Shown: positions 8,873 to 18,304, numbered from the stretch's first letter. The stretch: 64,000 nt of DNA from Crocinitomicaceae bacterium (GCA_024643545.1 JAHEMR010000005.1:1-64000), one strand, 5' to 3'. Made by a program: numbers and translations. The notes: a model not told the origin generated them from the letters alone.

Positions 8873-10606
8873 TTAGAATCGCGCTGTGATTCCTCCCATC
8901 ACTTGGAAAGGTTGCACTGGATAATTGTACCAACGGTTATAGCGTTGCGCAGCGACATTGTTTAATTGTAAAAATGCAGATACTCTAGCGCTGTATCGGT
9001 ACTCAACACCCAAATTTATATCAACGATTGTACCTAAAGAAACGAAATATTGCCCGTTTTCTTCTTTCACGCCTTCACCTGCTGCATATACGAGTGCATT
9101 TCGTCCAGATTCAAGCGTACCATCTAAATTAATAAGGAACTTCTCATATAAATTATATGAACCTCTGACCAAACACTGAAGTTGAGGCAAATTCCATGCG
9201 CGTGCTTGGTTATACATTTCATAAGAATAGAAACGTGCTGTACCATCAATTTTCAATTTTTCATTCATTTGATAACTCAAAGACCCTTCAATGGTAGTCA
9301 AATTAAGTGTGTCATAAATGACATTGAATTGATTTCGATATACGCCAAAGGTATCTGTTACAAACAGTGCTTTATTTTCAATATGTGCGAAACTTGCTCC
9401 AATATTAAAACTCATTCTTTTGCTTAATGTCCCTTTGAATCCAGCATATATATCGAATGGATTGTGTTCATTCAAAAGTTGTTGATTGACACGAATAAAC
9501 GGATTTTGCGCTGTTAAACCTTGAATGGTGTTTTGTTTTAATCCACCTTTGATTCCTAAATAAGGAATAAAAACATCGTTAAACATAGCGTATTTAAATT
9601 CGGCATGTGGATAGAGATATACTAAATTTCTATCGGTACGGAAATCAGCAGTAATGCCAACACCGATTTCGATTTTTAGTCGATTGTTAAGCATTTGAGT
9701 CCAAACACCAGGTTTGAAATCTAAAATCGTATTTTGACTTGCAATACCTGTATCTCCAACGGACATAACTGAATCTAAAATACCGTATTTATATGCATTA
9801 TACCTCACTCCAATGTCTCCATAGAATCGTTCATTTCGGTTATTGTACCAGAGTCTTGATTTAAAATTAAGGTGGTTTTCTTGGGCTCTCCAATCAGCAA
9901 GGGTATCGGAGATTTTTCTTGTTTGAAAATTCGTGAAGTCTGTTTTAATTTTAAAATTTAGACGCGCACTATCACCGCGATTCGCAACATATTCTGCTGC
10001 ACCGTTATACACTTGAAAACGTTGAGCAATTGAATCTTTTGATAAGCTGTCATTTTGAACGCCATAATAATGGAAACCATTGTTCTGGTAATTAAACTCA
10101 CCAGCAAGATTATAATTTCTTTCATTAATCTTTCCAAACACTGTTCCACTTGTTCGATCATATTGCGCAGGAGCGTAGGCAACCTTTTCTCTGTTTTTGA
10201 TGTCCCCAAATGAACTTAAATGCTTCACATTTGCACCGTATTCATATAATCTTGATCTCGTAGAGTTAAAATACAATTCTCCCATAGGCATGATGGTGGA
10301 ACCTATTCCTACTTTCGCATAAAATGGATACAACTGTTTTAAATTCTCCTTTGTTTCCACAGTTGCCGCCTCAATCGTATCCAAAAAAATCTTTGTTGGT
10401 ACTTGAAATAATAATAATGGGTATGCCTTTACTTGGGTTGCTTTTACCGTATCAATGATTTTTGGATGAGCCAAAATACGAAAGGCAGGTTCAACCGTTC
10501 TATTCGTTCTCATGTCAAAAACGATGTCATCTTTTTGAGCCCAAATTCCTGAAACGAATACCAGTGTAATGAGTGTAAGTAGGTATTTCATGTTTTTAAT
10601 TTTCAT
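8873..10606 (-). CDS. Outer-membrane beta-barrel protein, TonB-receptor-like
   Basis: The 577-residue protein starts with a signal peptide ending near GIWAQ. A second start at 10591 (MKYLL) is equally possible and would remove the 11-bp overlap with the upstream TPR gene. After a roughly 90-residue periplasmic segment the rest is a series of amphipathic strands with alternating aromatic residues (FYGDIGVRYNAYKYG, NFNLAGEFNY-type strands), and it ends in a terminal phenylalanine, as outer-membrane barrels do. No plug domain or TonB box is visible, so it is not a complete TonB-dependent receptor. Its coupling to a giant TPR protein suggests a two-part envelope complex. Transport substrate is unknown. 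Confidence 0.8.
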   Translation of the reverse strand: MKIKNMKYLLTLITLVFVSGIWAQKDDIVFDMRTNRTVEPAFRILAHPKIIDTVKATQVKAYPLLLFQVPTKIFLDTIEAATVETKENLKQLYPFYAKVGIGSTIMPMGELYFNSTRSRLYEYGANVKHLSSFGDIKNREKVAYAPAQYDRTSGTVFGKINERNYNLAGEFNYQNNGFHYYGVQNDSLSKDSIAQRFQVYNGAAEYVANRGDSARLNFKIKTDFTNFQTRKISDTLADWRAQENHLNFKSRLWYNNRNERFYGDIGVRYNAYKYGILDSVMSVGDTGIASQNTILDFKPGVWTQMLNNRLKIEIGVGITADFRTDRNLVYLYPHAEFKYAMFNDVFIPYLGIKGGLKQNTIQGLTAQNPFIRVNQQLLNEHNPFDIYAGFKGTLSKRMSFNIGASFAHIENKALFVTDTFGVYRNQFNVIYDTLNLTTIEGSLSYQMNEKLKIDGTARFYSYEMYNQARAWNLPQLQCLVRGSYNLYEKFLINLDGTLESGRNALVYAAGEGVKEENGQYFVSLGTIVDINLGVEYRYSARVSAFLQLNNVAAQRYNRWYNYPVQPFQVMGGITARF

Positions 10607-13600
10607 TGATTTCGATTTTCATTTCTGGTTCCTTTTCTTCTGTTGCTGGTGGATTTTTGAGTTGCATTAACTCGTCCCAAAGATCATTAGCCTCTGACTG
10701 AATGCCATCATTTGTTTCCGGATAGAAGTCAATCACTGATTTCAAGGTCTGTTCAGCTTGGAAAAGATCATCATTCAACATATGAATTCTAGTTTGCAGC
10801 ATCAGGCCTTTTGCTACCCAGAAATTATAACTAGGTTTCATTTTAACAAGGGCTTTAATTTCCGCTTCAGCAGTTGCAAATTCCTTATTTTTAAAGTAAA
10901 TATCTGCAAGCAAGTATTTAGCTTCCGAGCCCATTGCAGTTGTTGTATTCTTCACTAACCATTCGAGGGAAGGTTTCGCCAAGTTATATTCTTTCAGATA
11001 ATAGTTAGCAAGTCCAATAGAGTATTCACCTTCTACTTTAATTTGAGGGGTGATGGCAGCGTTTTCCAAAACAAACTTCGCATTTTCAATAGAATTCGCA
11101 TAGTCTTCCGTTAAAAAAGCACAGCGCATTTGACCAAGTTTTGCCTGGAAGGTTGTGGTTGGTTTTGAAGCCAATTCATCCAATTTTTTATAGAAGGATT
11201 TTGCTTTGCCGAACTCTTTCTTTGCATAGAAGTAGCCTGCTAACTTCGATGCCGCGTATTCTGAATAAGCCGTCGTTGGCGTTTCCATGAATTTCTCAAA
11301 ATAATTCATTGCATTCACCGAATCTTTTATTTTAAGGTAGCTATTGCCCAAATAAAAATATGTTTCATTTACGAATCGACCATTTGGAAATTTGTTTAAG
11401 TAAATTTCGAAATTCGGAGCAGCCTCGGCATAATTACTGTCAAGGTAACTATTCCATGCAGGGGAATAGAACATGTTTTCTTTCTCCTCTTTAGAAATAT
11501 TTGCACAAGGATATTGATCTGCCGTTGCGGAAGCCAATTCTGGATTTTTCTGTGCATTGTAAACATCAATTAAAGCCTTCACCACTTTTTCACAAACTTC
11601 ACGTTGCTGTTCAAATTCAGCCAAAATGCTTTTGTACGCAGATTCCGCTTTGATATAGTCCCATTTTTTATAATATGCATCAGCCATGTCAAGACGCACA
11701 TCCAACACGTAAGTTGAATTTGGATATTCTTTTAGGAAGTTTTCGTATGCCAATAACGCTTCATCAAAATCCCTTTCGGACATATAAGTTCTTCCTAATT
11801 CATAAGAAGCGTTCATTCGATACTTGGATTTTTTAAAATTAGATAAGAGATCGTTTAAGGTTTTGATTTTATCAGCTGGTTGCGCATTATAGCCATACGC
11901 TTTTGCTAAGTAATACATTGCTTTATCATTCAAACCTGAATTAAGTGCCAATGCATCTTTATAGAATTGAACGGCCAATAAATTTTGACGAGTCAAATAA
12001 TAAGAATCTGCCACACGAAACGTCGCATCTAAGACCTTATTTTTATCCTTTGGAGCAAATTGCAGATACGTGCGAAAGGACTCTATCGATTGATCATAGG
12101 CCTCTTGGTCCATGTACGCATAACCTATGTTATAATACGCATCAATTTTTTCTGGCAAAGAGTTTGAGGCAGGTGAAGAAATAAACTCGCGGTACATCGC
12201 AATAGCTTCTTTTAATTCCTTTTTACGGAAATAAATATCGGCAACCCAATAGCGGCCTAAGGCTACCATTTGCGGATCTATTGGATATTTTTCAACCAAT
12301 TTGAATGCCACCATGGCATCATTATATTCATTCTTTTGAAATAACTCTACTCCGTGATTAAAAGCCACCGTTTGATAAACGGATTTTAATTTTGCGTCCA
12401 TCGACGGAAGCTTATCCAAACTTTCTATGGCTTTCGCATAATTACTCGTTGTGGTATACACATTTACTAAGTATTGAAAAACGTCAGATTTTCGTTTCGT
12501 GTTTGGGTAACGAGAAAGGTAATTTTCAAATGCGCGTACCGACTCATCGTAAGGATTAATATCTACTTTAAACGAAATCACGGCAAATTGATACAAAGCA
12601 TCTTCTTGAATGTTTGGTAAGCTTTTCATCTCTGAAGCACGTTCAAATGCACTTCTTGCAGGAAGCAATTTTTCAGCCTTTAAATAAGCATCGCCAATTT
12701 GATACATGGCAATGTGACCAAGACTATCATCTATCCGTGTTACTTTATCAAAATTCTTGATTGCTTTTTCGAATTGATTTGTTTTATAGTAAGAGAATCC
12801 TAGTTCATAAAAATCATCTCTTGTTCCTTTCGATTTCGAATGGTATTTCTCTAAAAATCCAATCGCTTCTTTATATTGCGCTAATTGATAATAAGCATCA
12901 CCAATTATGTGTTGAATGTCCGCTTCATTGTTTACAAAAGTGCAGCTCAAAACGGTTGGAGCAAAGTCTATCACTTCTTGGAATTTCCCTTGTTTGTGAA
13001 GAATTTGAGCTATGTAATAGGGAACAACACCACAAAAGGTAGAGTCCGTGCGTAATTTTTGAAAGCCTTCCAAGGCAACTTGCAATGCGTTTTTAGTATA
13101 GCTAATATGCGAATAAAAATACAAGCTTGGTTTTGCATACTGCGTACTTCCATCTTTTACCTCTCTAAACGCATCATACGAGGCATCAAAATCACCCATT
13201 TGGAATGCAGAATAACCCATTTTGAATAGCACTTCTTCTTTTTCATCTGATTCCACTTCACGCACAGGCACTTTTGAATAGACTAATTGAGCAGATTCAT
13301 AGTCTTCATTCTGAAAGTGGTAATTACCAATTTTCAGGGCGATTCGATTCTTGTAGATGTTATCAGGATATGCTTTAATGAATGCTTCCAGAAGTGGAAT
13401 AGCATCGTTGTTATGTAACTCTAAAGCAGAAAGACCCTCATAATAGTGCGCCTTGACCAACAAAGGGTCATTCAGATTTCTTTTAGCTTCCTTACTATTA
13501 CTGATAAAAGAGTGGAACTCTTGTTTAGCAGCGCTGTATTGAGCTTTTTCAAATAATTCTTCTCCTCGGAAGTAGGAAGCATTTTCACCGGCATATTTAG

Positions 13601-13670
13601 CCGATTCTTGTGCCCAAAACTGAATGGGTAGCAAGAATGCAAAGACGAGATGGCGTAAGTTACGATTCAT
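10596..13670 (-). CDS. Giant periplasmic TPR protein (1024 aa)
   Basis: A signal peptide (cleavage near FWAQ) is followed by about 950 residues of tetratricopeptide repeats, with blocks such as ALLAYENFLKEYPNSTYVLD that resemble the BamD/YbgF class handling periplasmic partners. The C-terminus is acidic and proline/glutamate rich. The downstream outer-membrane barrel gene overlaps its end, and this order of long TPR protein then barrel argues for a joint complex, perhaps assembly or transport across the outer membrane; that is inference. A near-match -7 box (TAATTTTA) lies 6 nt before the ATG. The neighbouring ftsE is divergent. Confidence 0.87.
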   Translation of the reverse strand: MNRNLRHLVFAFLLPIQFWAQESAKYAGENASYFRGEELFEKAQYSAAKQEFHSFISNSKEAKRNLNDPLLVKAHYYEGLSALELHNNDAIPLLEAFIKAYPDNIYKNRIALKIGNYHFQNEDYESAQLVYSKVPVREVESDEKEEVLFKMGYSAFQMGDFDASYDAFREVKDGSTQYAKPSLYFYSHISYTKNALQVALEGFQKLRTDSTFCGVVPYYIAQILHKQGKFQEVIDFAPTVLSCTFVNNEADIQHIIGDAYYQLAQYKEAIGFLEKYHSKSKGTRDDFYELGFSYYKTNQFEKAIKNFDKVTRIDDSLGHIAMYQIGDAYLKAEKLLPARSAFERASEMKSLPNIQEDALYQFAVISFKVDINPYDESVRAFENYLSRYPNTKRKSDVFQYLVNVYTTTSNYAKAIESLDKLPSMDAKLKSVYQTVAFNHGVELFQKNEYNDAMVAFKLVEKYPIDPQMVALGRYWVADIYFRKKELKEAIAMYREFISSPASNSLPEKIDAYYNIGYAYMDQEAYDQSIESFRTYLQFAPKDKNKVLDATFRVADSYYLTRQNLLAVQFYKDALALNSGLNDKAMYYLAKAYGYNAQPADKIKTLNDLLSNFKKSKYRMNASYELGRTYMSERDFDEALLAYENFLKEYPNSTYVLDVRLDMADAYYKKWDYIKAESAYKSILAEFEQQREVCEKVVKALIDVYNAQKNPELASATADQYPCANISKEEKENMFYSPAWNSYLDSNYAEAAPNFEIYLNKFPNGRFVNETYFYLGNSYLKIKDSVNAMNYFEKFMETPTTAYSEYAASKLAGYFYAKKEFGKAKSFYKKLDELASKPTTTFQAKLGQMRCAFLTEDYANSIENAKFVLENAAITPQIKVEGEYSIGLANYYLKEYNLAKPSLEWLVKNTTTAMGSEAKYLLADIYFKNKEFATAEAEIKALVKMKPSYNFWVAKGLMLQTRIHMLNDDLFQAEQTLKSVIDFYPETNDGIQSEANDLWDELMQLKNPPATEEKEPEMKIEINEN

Positions 13671-13809
13671 AGAATGTAAAATTACAATTGGGTGAGTGTG
13701 GGAATGATGCAGTATTCAAAAGTTTTAAACCTGAAAGTGTTAAGATATTATCGCAGGGAGAATTAAAAGGTTACGCCAAAATCAGCACATTTGTCTTAAA
13801 TTCAAGATT

Positions 13810-14487
13810 GTGTCAAAAGTAATTACCCTCGCAAATGCCCAAATCTATCAACAAGAACAGCTGGTAGTGAAGAACGTATGGTTCGATTTGGAAGAAACTG
13901 AATTCGCTTATTTAATTGGAAAAACAGGCAGCGGAAAAAGTAGTTTACTCAAAACGCTCTACGGAGAACTCCCTTTGAAGGAAGGTGAAGGACACGTTTC
14001 TGAATACAATTTGAAGCGTATTACAAAAAATGAAATTCCATTTTTAAGACGAAAAATTGGAATTGTGTTTCAAGATTTTCAACTGCTTCCAGATCGCACG
14101 GTGATGGATAACCTTGCATTCGTACTTGGTGCAACTGGATGGAAAGACAAAGAACTGATTCGAAAAAGAGCCTTAAGTTGTTTACAGCTTGTTGGCATTG
14201 AGCAAAAAGCAAACAATTTCCCGCATACATTATCAGGTGGTGAGCAACAAAGGGTTTCCATTGCTCGTGCTTTATTAAACCAACCATCGCTCATTCTCGC
14301 AGATGAACCTACAGGTAATTTAGATCCAGAAACTTCGGAAGAAATTATGCAACTGTTAATTGCTGTAGCGAAAGAGGAAAATACTGCTATTTTAATGGCT
14401 ACACATGACATGAACATGGTCGATAAATATCCTGGTCGAATTTTAAAAGTAGAGGAGGGAGAATTAATCGAAGTAAATAAGGTTTAA
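13810..14487 (+). CDS. ftsE: Cell-division ABC ATPase FtsE
   Basis: The 225-residue ABC ATPase begins with a GTG codon; no in-frame ATG fits. Walker A is GKTGSGKSS (residues 37-45), the signature is LSGGEQQR, Walker B is LILADEPTGNLD, and the H-loop is ATHD. Length and the Q-loop region (GIVFQDFQLLPDRTV) are typical of FtsE, which works with the membrane protein FtsX to couple divisome state to peptidoglycan hydrolases. FtsX is not adjacent: the next gene is convergent ansA, whose stop overlaps by 4 bp. A LolD-type lipoprotein exporter ATPase is the main alternative, but the DRTVMDNLAFVL stretch favours FtsE. Confidence 0.88.
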   Translation: MSKVITLANAQIYQQEQLVVKNVWFDLEETEFAYLIGKTGSGKSSLLKTLYGELPLKEGEGHVSEYNLKRITKNEIPFLRRKIGIVFQDFQLLPDRTVMDNLAFVLGATGWKDKELIRKRALSCLQLVGIEQKANNFPHTLSGGEQQRVSIARALLNQPSLILADEPTGNLDPETSEEIMQLLIAVAKEENTAILMATHDMNMVDKYPGRILKVEEGELIEVNKV

Positions 14488-15500
14488 TCCATTTCTCCTA
14501 CTAGAGAAACTTGTACGCTTTCTTTTAGCGTTTTTTCATCGGTAGAGCCGAGTAGGTACATCAATTTTGTTAATGCCGCTTCACTTGTCAAGTTTCTTCC
14601 GCTAATCACCCCGACGCGTTCGAAGAAAGAACTCGTTTGATAAATTCCTTGTTGAACTGCACCTGAACCGCATTGGGTAATATTCAGAACAATCCCTCCG
14701 TTTTCAATAAAATCCGTTACCATTTTTTGAAAATGACGATCTGATGGAGCGTTCCCGGATCCGTATGTTTCAAGGACAATTGCTTTCACACGAGCATCTT
14801 TAAATATAGACTCATATACCTCAAAATTCATTCCTGGATATAAGCGAATCAGTGCTACTTGGTTTTGAAGTTCTGTGAAGACGGTGAGCTGAGGTAATTT
14901 TGATCTAAAAAGGCGGTCTTTTTGCCATTCAATATGGATTCCTGCTTTTGCTAATTCAGGATAGTTTGGTGATTGAAAGGCCTCAAATTGATTGGCTGAA
15001 ATCTTACTACTTCGATTTCCTCGGTACAAAGAATATTCAAAGTAAACAGCTACTTCTTGAAGAATTGCTTCTCCATTTTCATCCTTCATTCCGGCAATTT
15101 CAATCGCTGTAATTAGGTTCTCCTTTCCATCCGTTCGAATGGTTCCAATCGGTAATTGTGAGCCTGTAAATACAACGGGTTTCTTCAATCCTTGCAGCAT
15201 AAAACTTAAAGCGGATGCTGAAAAAGCCATGGTGTCTGATCCGTGTAAAATCACAAATCCATCATACAAACTATAATTTTCCGCAACTAATTTTGACATC
15301 ATTTTCCAATGACTGAGGTTCATTTCTGAAGAATCGATAGGTTCATCAAAAGAAATGCTTTCAATGTGTACATTTAGTCGACTCAATTCTGGAACATGGT
15401 CGTGAATGTGCTTAAAGTTGAAGCTCTCCAATTCTCCCGTGAGTGGATTTTTAATCATTCCAATGGTCCCACCCGTATATATGAGGAGAATTTTAGTCAT
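14484..15500 (-). CDS. ansA: Type I L-asparaginase
   Basis: The start is set at the ATG at 15500, giving 338 residues, the same length I recall for E. coli AnsA; an upstream extension to 15545 runs through tatD and is unlikely. The nucleophile motif TGGTIGM is at residues 9-15. The second active-site motif reads HGSDTM (residues 86-91), with serine at 88 where E. coli enzymes have threonine, and GSQLPIGTIRTDGKENL follows. It hydrolyses asparagine to aspartate and ammonia in the cytoplasm. It is the last gene of a galE-tatD-ansA run, overlapping tatD by 8 bp, which suggests co-transcription. The stop overlaps ftsE. Confidence 0.93.
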   Translation of the reverse strand: MTKILLIYTGGTIGMIKNPLTGELESFNFKHIHDHVPELSRLNVHIESISFDEPIDSSEMNLSHWKMMSKLVAENYSLYDGFVILHGSDTMAFSASALSFMLQGLKKPVVFTGSQLPIGTIRTDGKENLITAIEIAGMKDENGEAILQEVAVYFEYSLYRGNRSSKISANQFEAFQSPNYPELAKAGIHIEWQKDRLFRSKLPQLTVFTELQNQVALIRLYPGMNFEVYESIFKDARVKAIVLETYGSGNAPSDRHFQKMVTDFIENGGIVLNITQCGSGAVQQGIYQTSSFFERVGVISGRNLTSEAALTKLMYLLGSTDEKTLKESVQVSLVGEMD

Positions 15501-16296
15501 GCGATAAATGTATGAAATTTTGCAATTGAAACAACTCGATTGCATTCTGACTCGTAACTTTCTTCACCTCATCCATTGATACCCCGAGAATATCAACCAT
15601 TTTACCGGCAACTTCCACCACATAACTGGATTCGTTTCTCTTTCCTCTGTATGGAACTGGACTTAAATACGGAGCATCGGTTTCTAGGACCAAGCGATTT
15701 AACGGTATATGAGGAAGCACTTCCTGTAGTCCGGCATTTTTGTAGGTCAACACACCGCCTATTCCGAAATAGAATTGTTCGTATTTCAGTATTTTTTTGA
15801 CTTGTTCAATGCTTCCCGTATAACAATGAAACACACCGCTCAATGATGGGGTCCATTCATCGTCCATGATTTCGAACAATTCGTCAAATGCCTTACGGAC
15901 ATGAATTGCAATGGGCAAATTCAGTTCTTTTGCCCAGCGAATTTGTGTGCGAAAAACTTCCTTTTGCTCTTCAATAAATGTTTTATCCCAGTACAGATCC
16001 ATTCCGATTTCACCTACGGCGCAATATTGACTTGGGTTTGCAAACAACTTTTCTTCGATGGTTTTTAATTCTTCCTCCCAGTTTTCTTTTACATAGGTTG
16101 GATGTAATCCCATCATCTGGATGCATTGTGGATATGCCGCTGCCAGTTTCTCCATCGGTTCTATTGAACTCACGTCAATGTTTGGCAATAATATGGCGCG
16201 AAGTCCTGCATCATTTCCGCGCTGCATCATTTCGGATAAATCCTCTGAGAATTCTTCTGCGTACAAATGCGCGTGTGTGTCGATTAAAAAGGACAT
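15493..16296 (-). CDS. tatD: TatD-family metal-dependent hydrolase
   Basis: The 267-residue TIM-barrel amidohydrolase carries all the metal ligands of the family: DTHAHLY near the N-terminus, GEIGMD, HVRKA, VFHCYTG and LETDAPYLSP. TatD enzymes are cytoplasmic Mg-dependent DNases or exonucleases in DNA and RNA quality control, with no role in twin-arginine export despite the name. It starts 1 bp after the galE stop and overlaps ansA, so the three genes are probably one transcript. Confidence in the family is high; whether it is the TatD, YcfH or YjjV paralogue is unclear, YcfH being likely for a single copy. Confidence 0.92.
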   Translation of the reverse strand: MSFLIDTHAHLYAEEFSEDLSEMMQRGNDAGLRAILLPNIDVSSIEPMEKLAAAYPQCIQMMGLHPTYVKENWEEELKTIEEKLFANPSQYCAVGEIGMDLYWDKTFIEEQKEVFRTQIRWAKELNLPIAIHVRKAFDELFEIMDDEWTPSLSGVFHCYTGSIEQVKKILKYEQFYFGIGGVLTYKNAGLQEVLPHIPLNRLVLETDAPYLSPVPYRGKRNESSYVVEVAGKMVDILGVSMDEVKKVTSQNAIELFQLQNFIHLSHD

Positions 16297-16297
16297 A

Positions 16298-17323
16298 TTA
16301 ATTCAATTTGTTTAATGCTAATTCCCAATTCCACGCATCACGAACGGCATCTTCAATGGTACGTGAAGCTTTCCAATCGAGCAGTTCTTTTGATTTCGTT
16401 GCATTTGCATAGATTTCAATGACATCTCCCTTTCTTCTGGGTCCAATTTGATGGTTTACTTGTTGATTTGTCACCGCTTCAAAAACACGAATGACCTCTA
16501 AAACCGTGGTGCCGGTGCCGGTGCCAATATTTACTGACTCCAAGCATCCTTTTTCCTGATTTTCCAAAAATTGAATGGCTTGAACATGTGCTTCTGCTAG
16601 GTCCATGACGTGAATGTAGTCACGAACACATGATCCATCGCGCGTTGGATAATCATCTCCAAAAACAGTTAAACACGCTTGTTTACCAATCGCTGTTTGT
16701 GTCACAAATGGCAATAAATTATTTGGTTTTCCAATCGGAAACTCCCCTATTTTCGCACTTGGATGCGCACCAACTGGATTGAAATAACGGAGGTTCATGA
16801 GGTGAAATTCAGGTGCGGATTTGAAGAAGTCAGCAATGATTTGTTCCCCGATCCATTTCGTAAATCCATAAGGGGATTCAGGTAAACTTTTCGGTGTTTC
16901 TTCGTGCACTTCTTTGGTTTCTTTAGGTTCTCCGTACACGGTACAAGAGGAAGAAAACACAAAGTTCAAGACTTTAAATTCTTCCATTAATGAAAGAATG
17001 TTTACCAATCCTGCCAGATTGTTTTGGTAGTACATAAGTGGTTTCTGTACAGATTCACCCACTGCTTTGTGAGCAGCAAAATGAATCACACCGTGAAAAG
17101 CATAAGTTTGGAAAATCGTTTTCATGGAACCCGGATCACAAACATCCGCACGGTGTAAAATCGGCTCAAAACCTAAAATTTCAGAAAGGCCTTTCAACAC
17201 GACTTCATTCGCATTTCGAAAATCATCCACAATTACGGGAATGTATCCCTTTGCTGTTAAGGCGAGTACGGTGTGTGAACCAATGTATCCTGCTCCTCCC
17301 GTAACTAAAACGTATTTGCTCAT
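16298..17323 (-). CDS. galE: UDP-glucose 4-epimerase
   Basis: The 341-residue extended SDR starts with the NAD-binding motif GGAGYIGSH and has the catalytic serine region SSSCTVYG and the Y-x-x-x-K pair in SPYGFTKW. The RYFNPVGAHPS and RDGSCVRDYIHVMDLA segments are typical of GalE. It interconverts UDP-glucose and UDP-galactose for surface glycan synthesis. It is the first gene of the galE-tatD-ansA run. An exact TAnnTTTG sits only 4 nt before the ATG, so the transcript may be leaderless. Confidence 0.95.
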   Translation of the reverse strand: MSKYVLVTGGAGYIGSHTVLALTAKGYIPVIVDDFRNANEVVLKGLSEILGFEPILHRADVCDPGSMKTIFQTYAFHGVIHFAAHKAVGESVQKPLMYYQNNLAGLVNILSLMEEFKVLNFVFSSSCTVYGEPKETKEVHEETPKSLPESPYGFTKWIGEQIIADFFKSAPEFHLMNLRYFNPVGAHPSAKIGEFPIGKPNNLLPFVTQTAIGKQACLTVFGDDYPTRDGSCVRDYIHVMDLAEAHVQAIQFLENQEKGCLESVNIGTGTGTTVLEVIRVFEAVTNQQVNHQIGPRRKGDVIEIYANATKSKELLDWKASRTIEDAVRDAWNWELALNKLN

Positions 17324-17327
17324 GTCA

Positions 17328-17335
17328 CAAATTTA
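17328..17335 (-). promoter_or_regulatory. -7 element directly before galE ATG
   Basis: The minus strand reads TAAATTTG, followed by four bases and the galE start codon. The box is an exact consensus match; no good -33 element lies 19 bp upstream. Confidence 0.45.
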
Positions 17336-17409
17336 GGTAGGATTATGAGGAAAACAGCATTTTATGATGGGCAATACAAACAAATAATTGTTATCCTTGT
17401 TAGGTGAAT

Positions 17410-17841
17410 ATGAAACTGTTGAACTTCTTTCTTGTGTTGGGCCTGGTATTGTTTACTTCGGTCAATCGATCGGAAACGACTCGTTTCGACTTGACGGTGA
17501 CCGTCACGAACATTCAAAACGCGAAGGGCAAGATCTCTTTTGGATTATTTCGCAAGCAAGATTCCTTTCCTATAAAAGGAAAGCAATTCAAGGGAGTATT
17601 TATTGAAACCACGAAATCAAAAACGAAATACACCTTCCAAGATTTGGAAAAGAACAGCTATGCTGTAGCCATTTATCACGATGAAAACAACAATGGGATT
17701 TTGGATAAAAATCTTGTTGGAGCGCCCACCGAAGCGTATGGATTTTCAAGAAATGCACGAGAACTATTTTCTGCTCCAAGCTTTGACGACGCGAAAATTG
17801 AGCTCAATGACAATAAATCAATCGAAATTTGGATCAAATAG
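17410..17841 (+). CDS. DUF2141 exported protein
   Basis: The ATG at 17410 (MKLLNFF) is preferred over the GTG two codons upstream because it begins a signal peptide of about 20 residues. The 143-residue protein matches the DUF2141 pattern: VTNIQNAKGKISFGLF near the start, YAVAIYHDENNNGILDKN with its acidic Asp/Asn loop, and GAPTEAYGFSRNA. The small beta-sandwich fold may bind calcium through the DENNNGILD loop. It stands alone on the plus strand between divergent galE and the convergent biotin carrier gene, with 1 bp between stops. A poor -7 match (TATCCTTG) lies at 17392-17399. Function is unknown. Confidence 0.85.
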   Translation: MKLLNFFLVLGLVLFTSVNRSETTRFDLTVTVTNIQNAKGKISFGLFRKQDSFPIKGKQFKGVFIETTKSKTKYTFQDLEKNSYAVAIYHDENNNGILDKNLVGAPTEAYGFSRNARELFSAPSFDDAKIELNDNKSIEIWIK

Positions 17842-17842
17842 C

Positions 17843-18301
17843 TTATTCAAAGGAAACCAAAACAGTTCCTTTATCGACAACATCACCTTGTTGAATCGTA
17901 ATCGCACTAACCACTCCAATTCCTTCTGCTTTCAGGACGTTTTCCATCTTCATCGCTTCTAAAGAAACAATGGCATCTCCTGGATTAATGGCTTGACCTA
18001 ATTCAATGTGAATATTCGTGATACGACCAGGCATTGGTGCGGATAATTCCTTCAACTTACGGATTTTTGGTTTGTCGAAGCCGAGTGAAGCAATGATTTC
18101 ATCCAATTCACCTTTCTTTTTCACCACAAAAACACGGTGATTGATTTTAATCGTTAAAGAACGGTTCTCCGTCTGATCTTGAACAATTTCACCATGAAAT
18201 ACAACCCCATTATGAGTGATATCAAAATAGCGGTGATCATGCCAAATGATTGCTGCACCTCCTGCGGTAGCCACCTCTTTTCCGTCAAAAATCCAGTCCA
18301 T
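17843..18301 (-). CDS. Biotin carboxyl carrier subunit of acyl-CoA carboxylase
   Basis: The C-terminal half of this 152-residue protein is a biotinyl domain. SAPMPGRI (residues 87-94) opens it and EAMKMEN places the biotinylated lysine at residue 118. The N-terminal half resembles the linker domain of propionyl-CoA carboxylase and decarboxylase gamma subunits more than AccB. It would carry carboxyl between a biotin carboxylase and the beta subunit, plausibly the PccB encoded at 4367-5908. The gene follows ileS by 3 bp on the same strand, so it is probably transcribed with it, an odd partner. No biotin carboxylase gene is in the window. Confidence 0.88.
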   Translation of the reverse strand: MDWIFDGKEVATAGGAAIIWHDHRYFDITHNGVVFHGEIVQDQTENRSLTIKINHRVFVVKKKGELDEIIASLGFDKPKIRKLKELSAPMPGRITNIHIELGQAINPGDAIVSLEAMKMENVLKAEGIGVVSAITIQQGDVVDKGTVLVSFE

Positions 18302-18304
18302 GGG

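Noticed and set aside
10758..13042. Several small open frames on the plus strand opposite the giant TPR gene
   Set aside because: They have no promoter, domain or continuation and are antisense shadows of coding sequence.
15501..15545. Fifteen-residue extension of the asparaginase
   Set aside because: It runs through the tatD coding region and precedes a standard MTKILLIYTGG start.
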